Shown here: one piece after another, positions 1 through 7,267 of the stretch | Position numbering within the stretch: position 1 is the stretch's first letter | Layout of the letters: each line of letters begins with the position of its first letter | NCBI GenBank assembly: GCA_036525795.1 | Contig: DATCZS010000132.1 | Coordinates: 1-27,778, forward strand | DNA length: 27,778 nt | DNA from: DATCZS01 sp036525795 | Lineage (GTDB): Bacteria; Actinomycetota; Acidimicrobiia; Spongiisociales; ZC4RG35 | Reading direction: 5' to 3' | Translations under genes and position numbers: made by a program | The notes under the pieces: generated by a model | Databases searched by the model: none | What the model was told of the DNA's origin: nothing | The model's input: the letters and a program-made list of their open reading frames with translations, nothing else

Positions 1-16
1 TGCGGCCCCCTCCGTC

Positions 17-108
17 TCGGACCTGCGGTCCGATCCACCTCCCCCGAGGGGGGAGGAAACAGAGCCCAGTGTTTCTCCCCCCGTTGGGGGGAGTACCGCC
101 GGAGGCGG
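17..108. repeat. Cluster of four GC-rich hairpins downstream of the formate dehydrogenase operon
   Basis: Four perfect inverted repeats follow one another: TCGGACC/GGTCCGA at 17-33 (loop TGC), CCTCCCCC/GGGGGAGG within 38-56, CTCCCCCC/GGGGGGAG at 75-93 (loop GTT), and CCGCC/GGCGG at 96-108. They lie between the left window edge and the stop codon of the last formate dehydrogenase gene, so one or more could terminate that transcript. There is no U-tract, so classical intrinsic termination is uncertain. The modular look resembles a dispersed palindromic intergenic element. No gene is supported in bases 1-186. Confidence 0.6.
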
Positions 109-186
109 GGAGGGGGGCTATGCCGCCCCCTCCGGCCCAAGAGCCCCCTCCGGTCCTGCGGGCTTTCCTCCCCCGTGTCTGGGTCG

Positions 187-1167
187 CTACCCGCCGCGGG
201 CAGCCCGCAGGACGTTGTCGATGGGGGTGGTGGCCAGGTCGCCGATGGCATGGACGTACTCGTACCCGAACCGGCCTTTGATGCACAGGCTTCCGTTGGT
301 GACCGAGTGATCCATCGGAGAGGTGACCTTGACGATGCGGTTGTCCTGCACGTGCAATTCGAGGTTGCAGCCGACGCCGCAGTAGGAGCACACGGTGCGG
401 GTGACGGTCTGTTCGTCCTCGGCCCACAGGTCGGTGCGGCGCAACTCGTACTCGGAGCGGAACATGAGCGCTCCGGTCGGACACACGCCGATGCAGTTGC
501 CGCAGAACACACAGGCCGACTCGGTGAGTCCGACGTCGAACTCGGTGGAGATGCGGGCGTCGAACCCGCGGCCGGCCACGGCGATGGCGAAGGTGTTCTG
601 GGCGTCGATCCCGCAGGCGGAGACGCACTTGTAGCAGAGGATGCATCGGGCGTAGTCGCGCACATACAGGTCGTTGTCGATCTTGACCGGCTGGTGGACC
701 GTCTCGGCCGCGGTTCCATCGGGCTCTCGATGATGACCGGCATGACGCAGGTCGCGGTCTTCGGCGGGCAGACCGGGCGGGCCGAACCGGGCCGGCTCGC
801 AGCCGTACTCGTCCATCCATTCCTTGGTTGCGTCATCGACCAGGCTCATGTCGACAGACGACTCGAGCATCTCGAACACCAGCTTGCGGGCGTGGCGCAC
901 CCGCTCGGAGTCGGTGAGGACCGCCATCCCCTCCTCGACCAGCCGCGAGCAGGACGGCACCAGCGTCCGGCTTCCCTCGACCTCAACCACGCACACCCGG
1001 CACACGTTGACGGGAGTCAGCGTCTCCAGATAGCACAGAGTGGGCTGGTCCTTCCCCAGGCCGCGACACACCTCCAGGATCGACGTCCCTGCCGGGACCT
1101 CGACGGTGTGCCCGTCGACGGTCAAGACGACCGGCTGACCGCTGACCGCCGACCGCCGGTCGCTCAT
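187..1167 (-). CDS. Formate dehydrogenase iron-sulfur subunit: 2Fe-2S domain, two 4Fe-4S clusters and detached molybdopterin-oxidoreductase Fe4S4 domain
   Basis: This 326-residue electron-transfer protein would carry electrons between the Mo centre and the NuoEF-like diaphorase. A plant-type 2Fe-2S domain comes first (Cys45, 56, 59, 73). A bacterial ferredoxin pair follows (CILCYKCVSAC at 175-185 and CVFCGNCIGVC at 219-229). Last is the N-terminal 4Fe-4S domain normally fused to the molybdopterin catalytic chain (Cys260, 263, 267, 295, then IKGRFGYEYVH). The protein ends about 30 residues after that cluster, so the catalytic domain is absent; it is encoded two genes upstream. The NuoG-type His/Cys3 cluster region (about residues 100-130) has lost its cysteine motif. 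The ATG at 1167 overlaps the nuoEF stop by 4 bp (ATGA), implying translational coupling. Residues 3-12 are encoded by a heptanucleotide repeat array. This family arrangement is known to me from other actinobacterial formate dehydrogenases, though I cannot verify how widespread it is. Confidence 0.88.
   Translation of the reverse strand: MSDRRSAVSGQPVVLTVDGHTVEVPAGTSILEVCRGLGKDQPTLCYLETLTPVNVCRVCVVEVEGSRTLVPSCSRLVEEGMAVLTDSERVRHARKLVFEMLESSVDMSLVDDATKEWMDEYGCEPARFGPPGLPAEDRDLRHAGHHREPDGTAAETVHQPVKIDNDLYVRDYARCILCYKCVSACGIDAQNTFAIAVAGRGFDARISTEFDVGLTESACVFCGNCIGVCPTGALMFRSEYELRRTDLWAEDEQTVTRTVCSYCGVGCNLELHVQDNRIVKVTSPMDHSVTNGSLCIKGRFGYEYVHAIGDLATTPIDNVLRAARGG
1134..1161. repeat. Heptanucleotide tandem repeat inside the start of the iron-sulfur subunit gene
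   Basis: Four consecutive 7-mers read GCTGACC, GCTGACC, GCCGACC and GCCGGTC on the plus strand. They encode residues 3-12 of the formate dehydrogenase iron-sulfur subunit, just after its start codon. The same heptamer family, in reverse complement, occurs at 4897-4924. Confidence 0.75.
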
Positions 1168-2897
1168 ACCAGCCCCAGCCGGATGGCGCTCTGCACGGCC
1201 GACGCCGCGGTGTGCCCCAGACCGCAGATCGACGCATCCCGCATCGCTCGATCGAGCTCGCCGATCAGGGCCGCTTCGCCCGACGCACCTCTGGCGACCG
1301 CCTCTTCCACCCGCTGGGTGCCGACCCGGCACGGGACGCACTGCCCGCACGACTCGTCGCGGAAGAAGCGGGCGATTCGGCGCACCACGTCTGCCATGTC
1401 TCTGTCCTCGTCGAACACCATCACCACCCCGGAGCCGAGGGAGAGCCCGGCATCGCGGGTGTGCTCGAAGGTGAGGGGGAGTGCCAGCATGTCCGGACCC
1501 ACGAAGGACCCGGCGGCTCCGCCCAGCAGCACGGTGCGGATCTCGCCGGTCGGACCGCCCGCCATCTCGATGACCTCGCCGAGGGTGGTGCCGAGTTCCG
1601 CCTCGTAGACGCCCGGAGTTCCGACGTCACCCGACACGCAGAACAGCCTGGTGCCGGTGGACCCCGGGGTGCCCCTGGCAGCGAAGGCATGGGGATCCTC
1701 GAGCACGTCGAAGAGGTTGACGAGCGTCTCGACGTTGTTGATCACCGTCGGTCTGCCGAAGAGCCCGGCCTCGGTGGGGAAGGGCGGCTTCTGCCGGGGC
1801 TCCCCCCGGTACCCCTCGATGGAGTTCATCAGTGCGGTCTCCTCACCGCAGATGTATGCGCCTTGGCCGCGGCGCAGCTCGATCTCGAACTCGAACCCGG
1901 CTTCCATCACGTTCGGTCCGAGCAGACCGGCCGCCCTGGCCTGGCGGATGGCGTCGTGAATCAGCCGCGCGGCGCGGGGGTACTCGCCTCGCAGGTAGAT
2001 GAACCCGCGGGTGGCCCCCACCGAGTAGCCGGCGATGGTGAGGGCCTCGACGATCGCAAAGGGGTCGCCTTCCATCAGCACCCGGTCCTTGAAGGTCCCG
2101 GGCTCGGACTCGTCCGCATTGCAGATGACGTACTTCTGGTCGGACACGGCGTCGTGCACCGCCCGCCACTTCACCCCGGTCGGGAACGCGGCGCCACCCC
2201 GTCCCTTGAGCCCGGACGTCTCCAGCGCCTCGATCACCCCCTGCGGGCCGATCTCGACCGCCCGGGCCAGGCCCCGGTATCCGCCCTCGGCCCGGTAGGA
2301 GTCGAGCGAGGTCGGATCGACCCGTCCCACTCCCGCCAGGACCCTTCTCCCGCTCGACTGGGGGGAGGCGTCGCCCGGATCGGCGTCCGGCTCCCAGCCG
2401 TCGTCGAGGGCGGCGACAACCTGCTCCAAACCGGCCCCGGTGATGGTCAGGTCCGGCTCGCCTGCGCGCTGGACGTGCACCGCAGGGCGGCGGTCGCACT
2501 GACCGAGGCAAGGGCTTTCGACCACGTCATCGCGATCCGCCAGCGCGGCGAACAACCCGGATCCTCCTGCGGTCCGGCAGGCGATGTCGTCGCAGATGTG
2601 GGCCACCCTCGCCGGGCGCTCTTCGGTGGAGATCAGGGCATAGAACGAGGCGACCGAGTAGACCTCGGCGGGCGGGACGGCCAGGCGACGGGCGATCTCG
2701 TTGAGCGCTCCCTGGCTGACCCAGCCGATCTCGGACTGGACGGCGTCGAGCAACGGGAGCAGCAGGTGCCGCATCGACCGGGCGATGCGGCCGCCCCGGA
2801 CCGTGCGTCCTTCGTCGACTTCGGCCGGAGGGGCGAGTGTCTGGATCAGGGCTGCCTCGTGCGCGGTCGGCGCCGCTTCCATCAGCTTCAGATCCAT
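1164..2897 (-). CDS. NAD-dependent formate dehydrogenase diaphorase subunit (NuoE-NuoF fusion)
   Basis: A 577-residue fusion of a NuoE-like thioredoxin-fold 2Fe-2S domain with a NuoF-like FMN/NADH domain, as in FdsB/HoxF-type subunits. It would pass electrons between the iron-sulfur subunit and NAD in the cytoplasm. The NuoE part (about 35-160) has four cluster ligands at Cys102, 107, 130 and 134. A charged linker (165-190) follows. The NuoF part shows the glycine-rich nucleotide motif GRGGAAFPTG (232-241), the FMN-region sequence CNADESEPGTFKD (from 259) and GAYICGEETAL (from 346). The terminal 4Fe-4S site is SCGQCVPC plus a distal cysteine (Cys517, 520, 523, 558). The ATG at 2897 was chosen because GGGGAG lies about 6 nt upstream and the NuoE domain begins shortly after; the upstream in-frame extension is repeat DNA. 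It overlaps the next gene by 4 bp. Confidence 0.92.
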   Translation of the reverse strand: MDLKLMEAAPTAHEAALIQTLAPPAEVDEGRTVRGGRIARSMRHLLLPLLDAVQSEIGWVSQGALNEIARRLAVPPAEVYSVASFYALISTEERPARVAHICDDIACRTAGGSGLFAALADRDDVVESPCLGQCDRRPAVHVQRAGEPDLTITGAGLEQVVAALDDGWEPDADPGDASPQSSGRRVLAGVGRVDPTSLDSYRAEGGYRGLARAVEIGPQGVIEALETSGLKGRGGAAFPTGVKWRAVHDAVSDQKYVICNADESEPGTFKDRVLMEGDPFAIVEALTIAGYSVGATRGFIYLRGEYPRAARLIHDAIRQARAAGLLGPNVMEAGFEFEIELRRGQGAYICGEETALMNSIEGYRGEPRQKPPFPTEAGLFGRPTVINNVETLVNLFDVLEDPHAFAARGTPGSTGTRLFCVSGDVGTPGVYEAELGTTLGEVIEMAGGPTGEIRTVLLGGAAGSFVGPDMLALPLTFEHTRDAGLSLGSGVVMVFDEDRDMADVVRRIARFFRDESCGQCVPCRVGTQRVEEAVARGASGEAALIGELDRAMRDASICGLGHTAASAVQSAIRLGLV

Positions 2898-2926
2898 GCG
2901 ATCTCCCCACAGCCGACCTGCCGGCT

Positions 2927-2968
2927 GGGACGTGGGACGTGGGACGTGCGACGTGTGACGTGTGACGT
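2927..2968. repeat. Heptanucleotide tandem repeat between catalytic and NuoEF genes
   Basis: Six direct 7-mers abut the stop codon of the catalytic subunit gene: GGGACGT three times, then GCGACGT, then GTGACGT twice. They fill most of the 70-bp gap between the two formate dehydrogenase genes. A GCCGACC heptamer, the unit of the other arrays, lies just to the left at 2912-2918. Confidence 0.85.
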
Positions 2969-4860
2969 CACGACACCACCTCGACCCGGATGGCGGTGGC
3001 CTTGAACTCGGCGGTGCCCGACTTGGGATCCCACGCCTCGATGGTGAGGCGATTGACGTCGGCCTCATCCGGGAAATGGAGGGTCATGAACATCAGCCCT
3101 GGCCGCAGTCCGTCGTCGATCAGGGCGGGAACCTCGATCGATCCTCTCCGCGACGACACCCTGACGACGACACCATCCTCGATTCCGTGGGTCTCGGCGT
3201 CTTCGTGACACAGCTGCAGCACGCCGCCGGTGCGCATCGGGGAGCGGTAGCCATTCGACTGGACGCCGGTGTTGTACGAGTCGAGGTGACGGCCGGTGGT
3301 GAGCCTGATGGGGAACTCCTCTGAGAGCCGGTCCACCGGGGGTGCCCACTCCACCGGGGTGAATGGCGCCGGCGGGCCGACGTCGTCCGACCACAGCCGG
3401 CCATGAAGGAACTTCTCGCCAGGATGGCTCTCGTCGGGGCAGGGCCACTGGATCCCGTCCAGGGCCTCCAGCCGGTCGTAGCGCATGCCGGCGTGGAGTG
3501 GGGACAGCGACCGGAGTTCGTCCCACACCTCCTCGGCGGACGGCATCCCCAGGTCGACCCCCATCGCCCTGGCCATCAGTGCCAGGATCTCCAGGTCGCG
3601 CTTGGCCTCTCCCGGCGGGGTCAGCGCCGCGCGCACGCGCTGGACGCGGCGCTCCGACGAAGTGACCGTCCCCTCCGACTCGGCCCAGTCGGCGGCGGCT
3701 GGGAACACCACGTCGGCCATCTCCGCCGTCTTGGTCAGGAAGATGTCCTGGACCACCATGAAGTCGAGCTCCTGGAGGGTCCGCCGGGTCTTGCCGGCAT
3801 CGGCTTCCGACTGGGCGGGGTTCTCTCCGATCACGTACAGACCACGCAGCGTGCCCGCCTCCATCGCCTCGAACATCTGGGTGAGGTGCCAGCCGCGCGT
3901 GGGGGGAATCCGGTGCTGCCAGGCGGCCTCGAACTTGGCACGGTGCTCGGGGTTCTCCACGTCCTGGAACCCGGGCAGCTTGTTGGGGAGCGCCCCCATG
4001 TCGCCGCCTCCCTGAACGTTGTTCTGGCCCCTGACCGGGACCAGACCCGAGCCGTACCGGCCCACATGCCCGGTGAGGAGGGCCAGGTTGATCAGAGACA
4101 GGACGTTGTCGGTGGCGTTGTGGTGTTCGGTGATGCCGAGGGTCCAGCACAGCTGGGCGGTGGCGGCGGTCGCATAGGCGATCGCCATCTCCCGGATTGC
4201 CGCTCCGGGAACACCGGTGATCTCGGCGGCGCGCTCGAGGGTGTACGGCTCGACGGCGGCGGCGAAATCGTCGAATCCGGTGGTGGCGTGGTCGATGAAC
4301 GCCCGGTTCTCGAGGCCTTCGTCGATGATCACCTTCGCCATGGCGTTGGCCAGGGCGATGTCCGAGCCCACGTCGATCCCAAGCCAGAGGTCTGCCCAGC
4401 GGGCGGACTCGGATCTGCGCGGGTCTACGCAGTAGATGCGGGCGCCATTGCGGACGCCCTTGAGGATGTGATGGAAGAAGATCGGATGGGTGGCGCGGGC
4501 ATTCGAGCCCCAGAGGACGATCAGGTCGGTCGTCTCGATCTCCTCATACGAGCTGGTGCCGCCACCCGCCCCGAGCACTGCCGCCAGACCGGCGACGGAC
4601 GGGGCGTGTCAAGTGCGGTTGCACGAGTCGATGTTGTTGGTGCCGAACACCACCCGGGCCATCTTCTGGGCCAGGTAGTTGGTCTCGTTGGTCGCCTTGG
4701 AACAGCTCATCATGCCCAGTGCGGTCCCGCCGTGGTCGGCCTTCACCCGGGTGAGCCCGGCGGCGGCGGCGGCGAGCGCGGTCTCCCACGTGGCCGGCCG
4801 CAGCTCGCCGTCGACTCGCACCAGCGGAGTCGTCAGACGCGTCTTGGGTCTCCGTGCCAT
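2968..4860 (-). CDS. Formate dehydrogenase molybdopterin catalytic subunit, predicted selenoprotein (in-frame TGA = Sec84)
   Basis: Oxidises formate to CO2, or the reverse, at a Mo/W-bis(pyranopterin guanine dinucleotide) centre. The reading frame is open from ATG 4860 to stop 2968-2970 except for one TGA at 4609-4611. Residues before it (NNIDSCNRT) and after it (HAPSVAGLA) match the formate dehydrogenase active site, where Sec or Cys occupies this position and the next residue is the catalytic-site His. A SECIS-like hairpin follows directly. Read through, the protein has 630 residues. RGQNNVQG at 277-284 carries the conserved active-site Arg, and a C-terminal molybdopterin-dinucleotide-binding domain spans roughly 515-625. 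The N-terminal Fe4S4 domain normally in this chain is missing and is encoded separately at 187-1167. The start has an almost perfect Shine-Dalgarno. Alternative: a pseudogene with a nonsense mutation, judged unlikely because the position and hairpin fit selenocysteine exactly. Confidence 0.93.
4568..4611 (-). promoter_or_regulatory. Bacterial SECIS element with selenocysteine UGA codon
   Basis: On the minus strand, UGA (4611-4609) is followed after 18 nt by the loop GGUCU (4590-4586). A 6-bp upper stem GUCGCC/GGCGGC (4596-4591 with 4585-4580) closes the loop. A lower stem GCCCCG/CGGGGC (4605-4600 with 4573-4568) lies across an internal loop. The E. coli fdhF SECIS has the same 18-nt distance and a GGUCU loop recognised by SelB. 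The pairing is by eye and no energy was computed. Confidence 0.85.
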
Positions 4861-4863
4861 GTC

Positions 4864-4874
4864 ATCACCTCCTT
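4864..4874 (-). promoter_or_regulatory. Near-perfect Shine-Dalgarno for the formate dehydrogenase catalytic gene
   Basis: The minus strand reads AAGGAGGTGAT, complementary over 11 nt to the usual 3' end of bacterial 16S rRNA. The GGAGG core lies 7 nt before the ATG at 4860. This fixes the start and suggests strong translation initiation. Confidence 0.85.
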
Positions 4875-5073
4875 CCGGGCGGCTCTGCCGCCGGAGCGGT
4901 CGGCCGTCGGCGGTCGGCGGTCGGCTCCGTCCTCCATCATGCCAGCCGGCACGTTGGGACGTGGAGTGCTGTCTGCTGTCCGTGGCCTCGGGCGTCGTCA
5001 GACATCGCTGAGTCTGCCTGCGCCATCTCCGAGCCGAGGCCTTCGACGTACCTCGCGAGGTGGTTCTTCGGAG
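4875..5073. other. Intergenic region upstream of formate dehydrogenase, with heptamer repeats and a palindrome
   Basis: It holds four heptamers of the type CGGTCGG at 4897-4924. A degenerate copy of the second heptamer family (GCACGTT, GGGACGT) lies at 4949-4962, preceded by GCCGGC as at 2921. A 12-bp palindrome ACCTCGCGAGGT is at 5050-5061. No TAnnnT promoter hexamer is visible on the minus strand here, so the formate dehydrogenase genes may be transcribed from upstream of fhs. No gene is seen. Confidence 0.55.
4897..4924. repeat. Heptanucleotide tandem repeat upstream of the formate dehydrogenase operon
   Basis: Four 7-mers (CGGTCGG, CCGTCGG, CGGTCGG, CGGTCGG) lie 37 bp upstream of the catalytic subunit start. 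The unit is the reverse complement of the array at 1134-1161. Confidence 0.75.
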
Positions 5074-5376
5074 CTACATCGTGTAGATCAGGGTGTCCTC
5101 CGTGGCGCCCGGTACGAAGATCTCCGCGCTCCTGTCGACAAGCGCTCGATAGGCGGGCTCGGTCAGCGACCGCCCCAGGATCTCCTCGAGTTGGGCCATG
5201 CTCTCGTAGTCGGCGAACCAGTGCACCTTGCCGAACGTTCCGCCGATCTCCATGCCCCAGATGACAGGAATGCCCCAATTCTCCTTGATGTACGCAGTGA
5301 CTTCGGCGGCGAATGCCATCGCGACATCGGCCTTGCCGCGGTCGACCACGGCCGTCCGGTTGAGTCTCACACCCAT
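5074..5376 (-). CDS. Small conserved-looking protein, probable dimeric alpha/beta-barrel (NIPSNAP/ABM-like) fold
   Basis: A 100-residue soluble protein with no signal peptide or membrane segment. Its pattern is an N-terminal helix, GKVHWFADYESM around the middle, then a YRALVD helix and a terminal FVPGATEDTLIYTM strand. This resembles NIPSNAP-like or antibiotic-biosynthesis-monooxygenase-like ferredoxin folds, which usually dimerise. That assignment rests on pattern recognition only. The start at 5376 was chosen because AGGGGG lies about 6 nt upstream on the minus strand; longer in-frame sequence is antisense to fhs. It lies 59 bp downstream of fhs and upstream of the formate dehydrogenase genes, all in one direction, which suggests an undefined role in one-carbon metabolism or simple co-transcription. 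No catalytic residue can be named. Confidence 0.75.
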   Translation of the reverse strand: MGVRLNRTAVVDRGKADVAMAFAAEVTAYIKENWGIPVIWGMEIGGTFGKVHWFADYESMAQLEEILGRSLTEPAYRALVDRSAEIFVPGATEDTLIYTM

Positions 5377-5435
5377 GAAGCCCCCTGTGTTCGGGCGTGC
5401 TTCGAAGCTAGCAACTCGACCAGCCGATGTGCCTC

Positions 5436-7199
5436 TCAGAACAGACCGACCACGTTGCCGTCGGCATCGATGTCGACGTTGAGGAACGCCGGGGTGGACC
5501 CGAGACCGGGCATGGTGCGCATCTCGCCGAGAAGCGGATAGATGAACCCGGCACCCACCGACGCCCTCACCTCGCGCACCGGGATCGTGTAGCCGGTGGG
5601 AGCGCCCTTCATGGTGGGGTCGTGGCTGATCGACAGGTGGGTCTTGGCCATGCAGATCGGCAGGTATCCGAATCCGGCCTTCTCGAAATCGTCGATCTGG
5701 CGTTCGGCCAACGGGGTGTACTCGACGTCTCCGGCGCCGTAGATGTCGCGGCAGATGATCTCGATCTTCTGGCGGATCGGCATGTGCAGCGGGTACAGGT
5801 ACGAGAACTCCCTCGGCTCCTCGCACGCCCGTACCACCGCCTCGGCGAGCTCCACCGCACCGGCGCCGCCCTCCGCCCAGTGCTTGGCCAGAACGGCGTC
5901 CGAGGCGCCCGCTTTGAGCGCCGCCTCCTTGATCAGGTTGATCTCCGCCCACGAGTCGGAAGGGAAACTGTTGATCGCCACCACCACCGGCACCCCGAAC
6001 CGCTTGGCGTTGCCGATGTGGGCCACCAGGTTGGGCAGCCCCGCCCGCAGCAGCGACAGGTTCTCCTCGGTGTATGCCTTGTCGAGGGGCCGTCCCGCCA
6101 CCACCCGCGGGCCGCCGCCGTGGGTCTTGAGGGCGCGCACGGTGGCGACCAGCACCACGCAGTCCGGGTCGAGCCCGGATGTGCGGCACTTGATGTCCAT
6201 GAACTTCTCCATGCCCATGTCGGCTCCGAACCCCGACTCGGTGACGACGTAGTCCCCGGCGTGGAGGGCGATGCGGTCGGCGAGGATCGACGAGTTCCCG
6301 TGGGCGATGTTCGCGAAGGGTCCGGTGTGCACCAGGGCGGCCTGACCTTCGAGCGTTTGCATCAGCGTCGGGTGGAGCGTGTCCTTCATGAGCACCGTGA
6401 CGGCGCCGGCCACCCCGAGGTCTTCGAGGGTGAGCGGCGTCCCGCTCTTGGCCGTCCCGAACACCACCCGACCGACCCTTTCACGCAGATTGCGCAGCGC
6501 AGACGTGTAGCTCTCCCCGTCTACCAGAGCCAGGATCGCCATCAGTTCGGAGGCGACGGCGATGTCGAAGCCCGTCTCGCGCGGCCTGCCGTCTGGCTTG
6601 CCCCCCAGTCCCACGATCACGTGGCGCAGGGTGCGGTCGTTGACGTCGAGGACCCGATTCCACTGCAGGTTGAACACGTCGATGTCGAGTCGACGCAGCC
6701 CGAGCGCGGCGAGCTGGGGGTCGTTCAAGCGGCTCTCGTGATACCAGCGGGCATCGATGGCGGCGGCGACCAGGTTGTGGGCGGAGGTGATGGCGTGGAT
6801 GTCGCCGGTGAGGTGGAGGTTGAACTCGTCCATCGGCACCACCTGGCTGTAGCCGCCTCCGGCGGCACCGCCCTTGATGCCGAAGGTGGGTCCCATCGAA
6901 GGCTGGCGGATACAGGCGATGGCCTCGTGTCCCAGACGGGCGAGCGCCTGGGTCAGGCCGATGGCCGTGGTGGTCTTTCCCTCTCCGAGCGGGGTGGGGG
7001 TGATGGCCGTCACGTCGATGTATCTGCCCCGGGGGCGGCCTGTGAGGTGTGTGAGTGCGTCGAGATGGATCTTCGCCTTGGTCTTCCCGAACGGGATCAG
7101 GTCGTCCTCCGAAAGGCCGATTCTGGCGGCGAGATCGGGGAGGGGGATGAGGTCTGCGGTGCGGGCGATCTCCAGATCGGTCGGGATCGGTGACGACAT
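5436..7199 (-). CDS. fhs: Formate-tetrahydrofolate ligase
   Basis: ATP-dependent ligation of formate to tetrahydrofolate, giving 10-formyl-tetrahydrofolate in the cytoplasm. The 587-residue protein shows the nucleotide-binding motif TPLGEGKTTT (about 69-78), the signature GPTFGIKGGAAGGGYSQVVP and the later segment VVAINSFPSDS. Its length is slightly above the usual 555-560. The ATG at 7199 was preferred over an upstream TTG at 7232 because the TTG overlaps the likely -10 hexamer, while GGAAGG lies 11 nt before the ATG. It is the first gene of a same-strand series with the alpha/beta-barrel-like gene and formate dehydrogenase. The pair can fix CO2-derived formate into folate one-carbon units or drain formyl-folate oxidatively; the sequence does not decide the direction. 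Confidence 0.97.
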   Translation of the reverse strand: MSSPIPTDLEIARTADLIPLPDLAARIGLSEDDLIPFGKTKAKIHLDALTHLTGRPRGRYIDVTAITPTPLGEGKTTTAIGLTQALARLGHEAIACIRQPSMGPTFGIKGGAAGGGYSQVVPMDEFNLHLTGDIHAITSAHNLVAAAIDARWYHESRLNDPQLAALGLRRLDIDVFNLQWNRVLDVNDRTLRHVIVGLGGKPDGRPRETGFDIAVASELMAILALVDGESYTSALRNLRERVGRVVFGTAKSGTPLTLEDLGVAGAVTVLMKDTLHPTLMQTLEGQAALVHTGPFANIAHGNSSILADRIALHAGDYVVTESGFGADMGMEKFMDIKCRTSGLDPDCVVLVATVRALKTHGGGPRVVAGRPLDKAYTEENLSLLRAGLPNLVAHIGNAKRFGVPVVVAINSFPSDSWAEINLIKEAALKAGASDAVLAKHWAEGGAGAVELAEAVVRACEEPREFSYLYPLHMPIRQKIEIICRDIYGAGDVEYTPLAERQIDDFEKAGFGYLPICMAKTHLSISHDPTMKGAPTGYTIPVREVRASVGAGFIYPLLGEMRTMPGLGSTPAFLNVDIDADGNVVGLF

Positions 7200-7210
7200 G
7201 CTGAGGGGAA

Positions 7211-7237
7211 CCTTCCTTGGGCCGATGTTCAAGCGTA
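7211..7237 (-). promoter_or_regulatory. fhs promoter -10 and ribosome binding site
   Basis: The minus strand carries TACGCT at 7237-7232, a TAnnnT -10 candidate, and then GGAAGG at 7216-7211, which would be the ribosome binding site 11 nt before ATG 7199. No convincing -35 was identified. Confidence 0.5.
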
Positions 7238-7267
7238 TCGAGCCTCATCTGGCCAGGTGGTGCTCGG

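Noticed and set aside
175..1608. 477-codon plus-strand open frame opposite the iron-sulfur subunit and part of nuoEF
   Set aside because: Antisense to cysteine-motif-rich genes with exact family matches; no domain of its own.
4609..4611. The TGA as a nonsense mutation or frameshift that makes the catalytic gene a pseudogene
   Set aside because: Frame is continuous on both sides, conserved active-site residues flank it, and a SECIS-like hairpin follows at the standard distance.
4875..5073. A tRNA-Sec (selC) gene in the gap upstream of formate dehydrogenase
   Set aside because: No cloverleaf with acceptor and T-arm could be drawn; the sequence is mostly heptamer-like repeats and a palindrome.
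3403..5541. 712-codon plus-strand open frame opposite the formate dehydrogenase genes
   Set aside because: It is a GC-rich antisense shadow with no recognisable domain; the minus-strand reading is clearly homologous to known enzymes.
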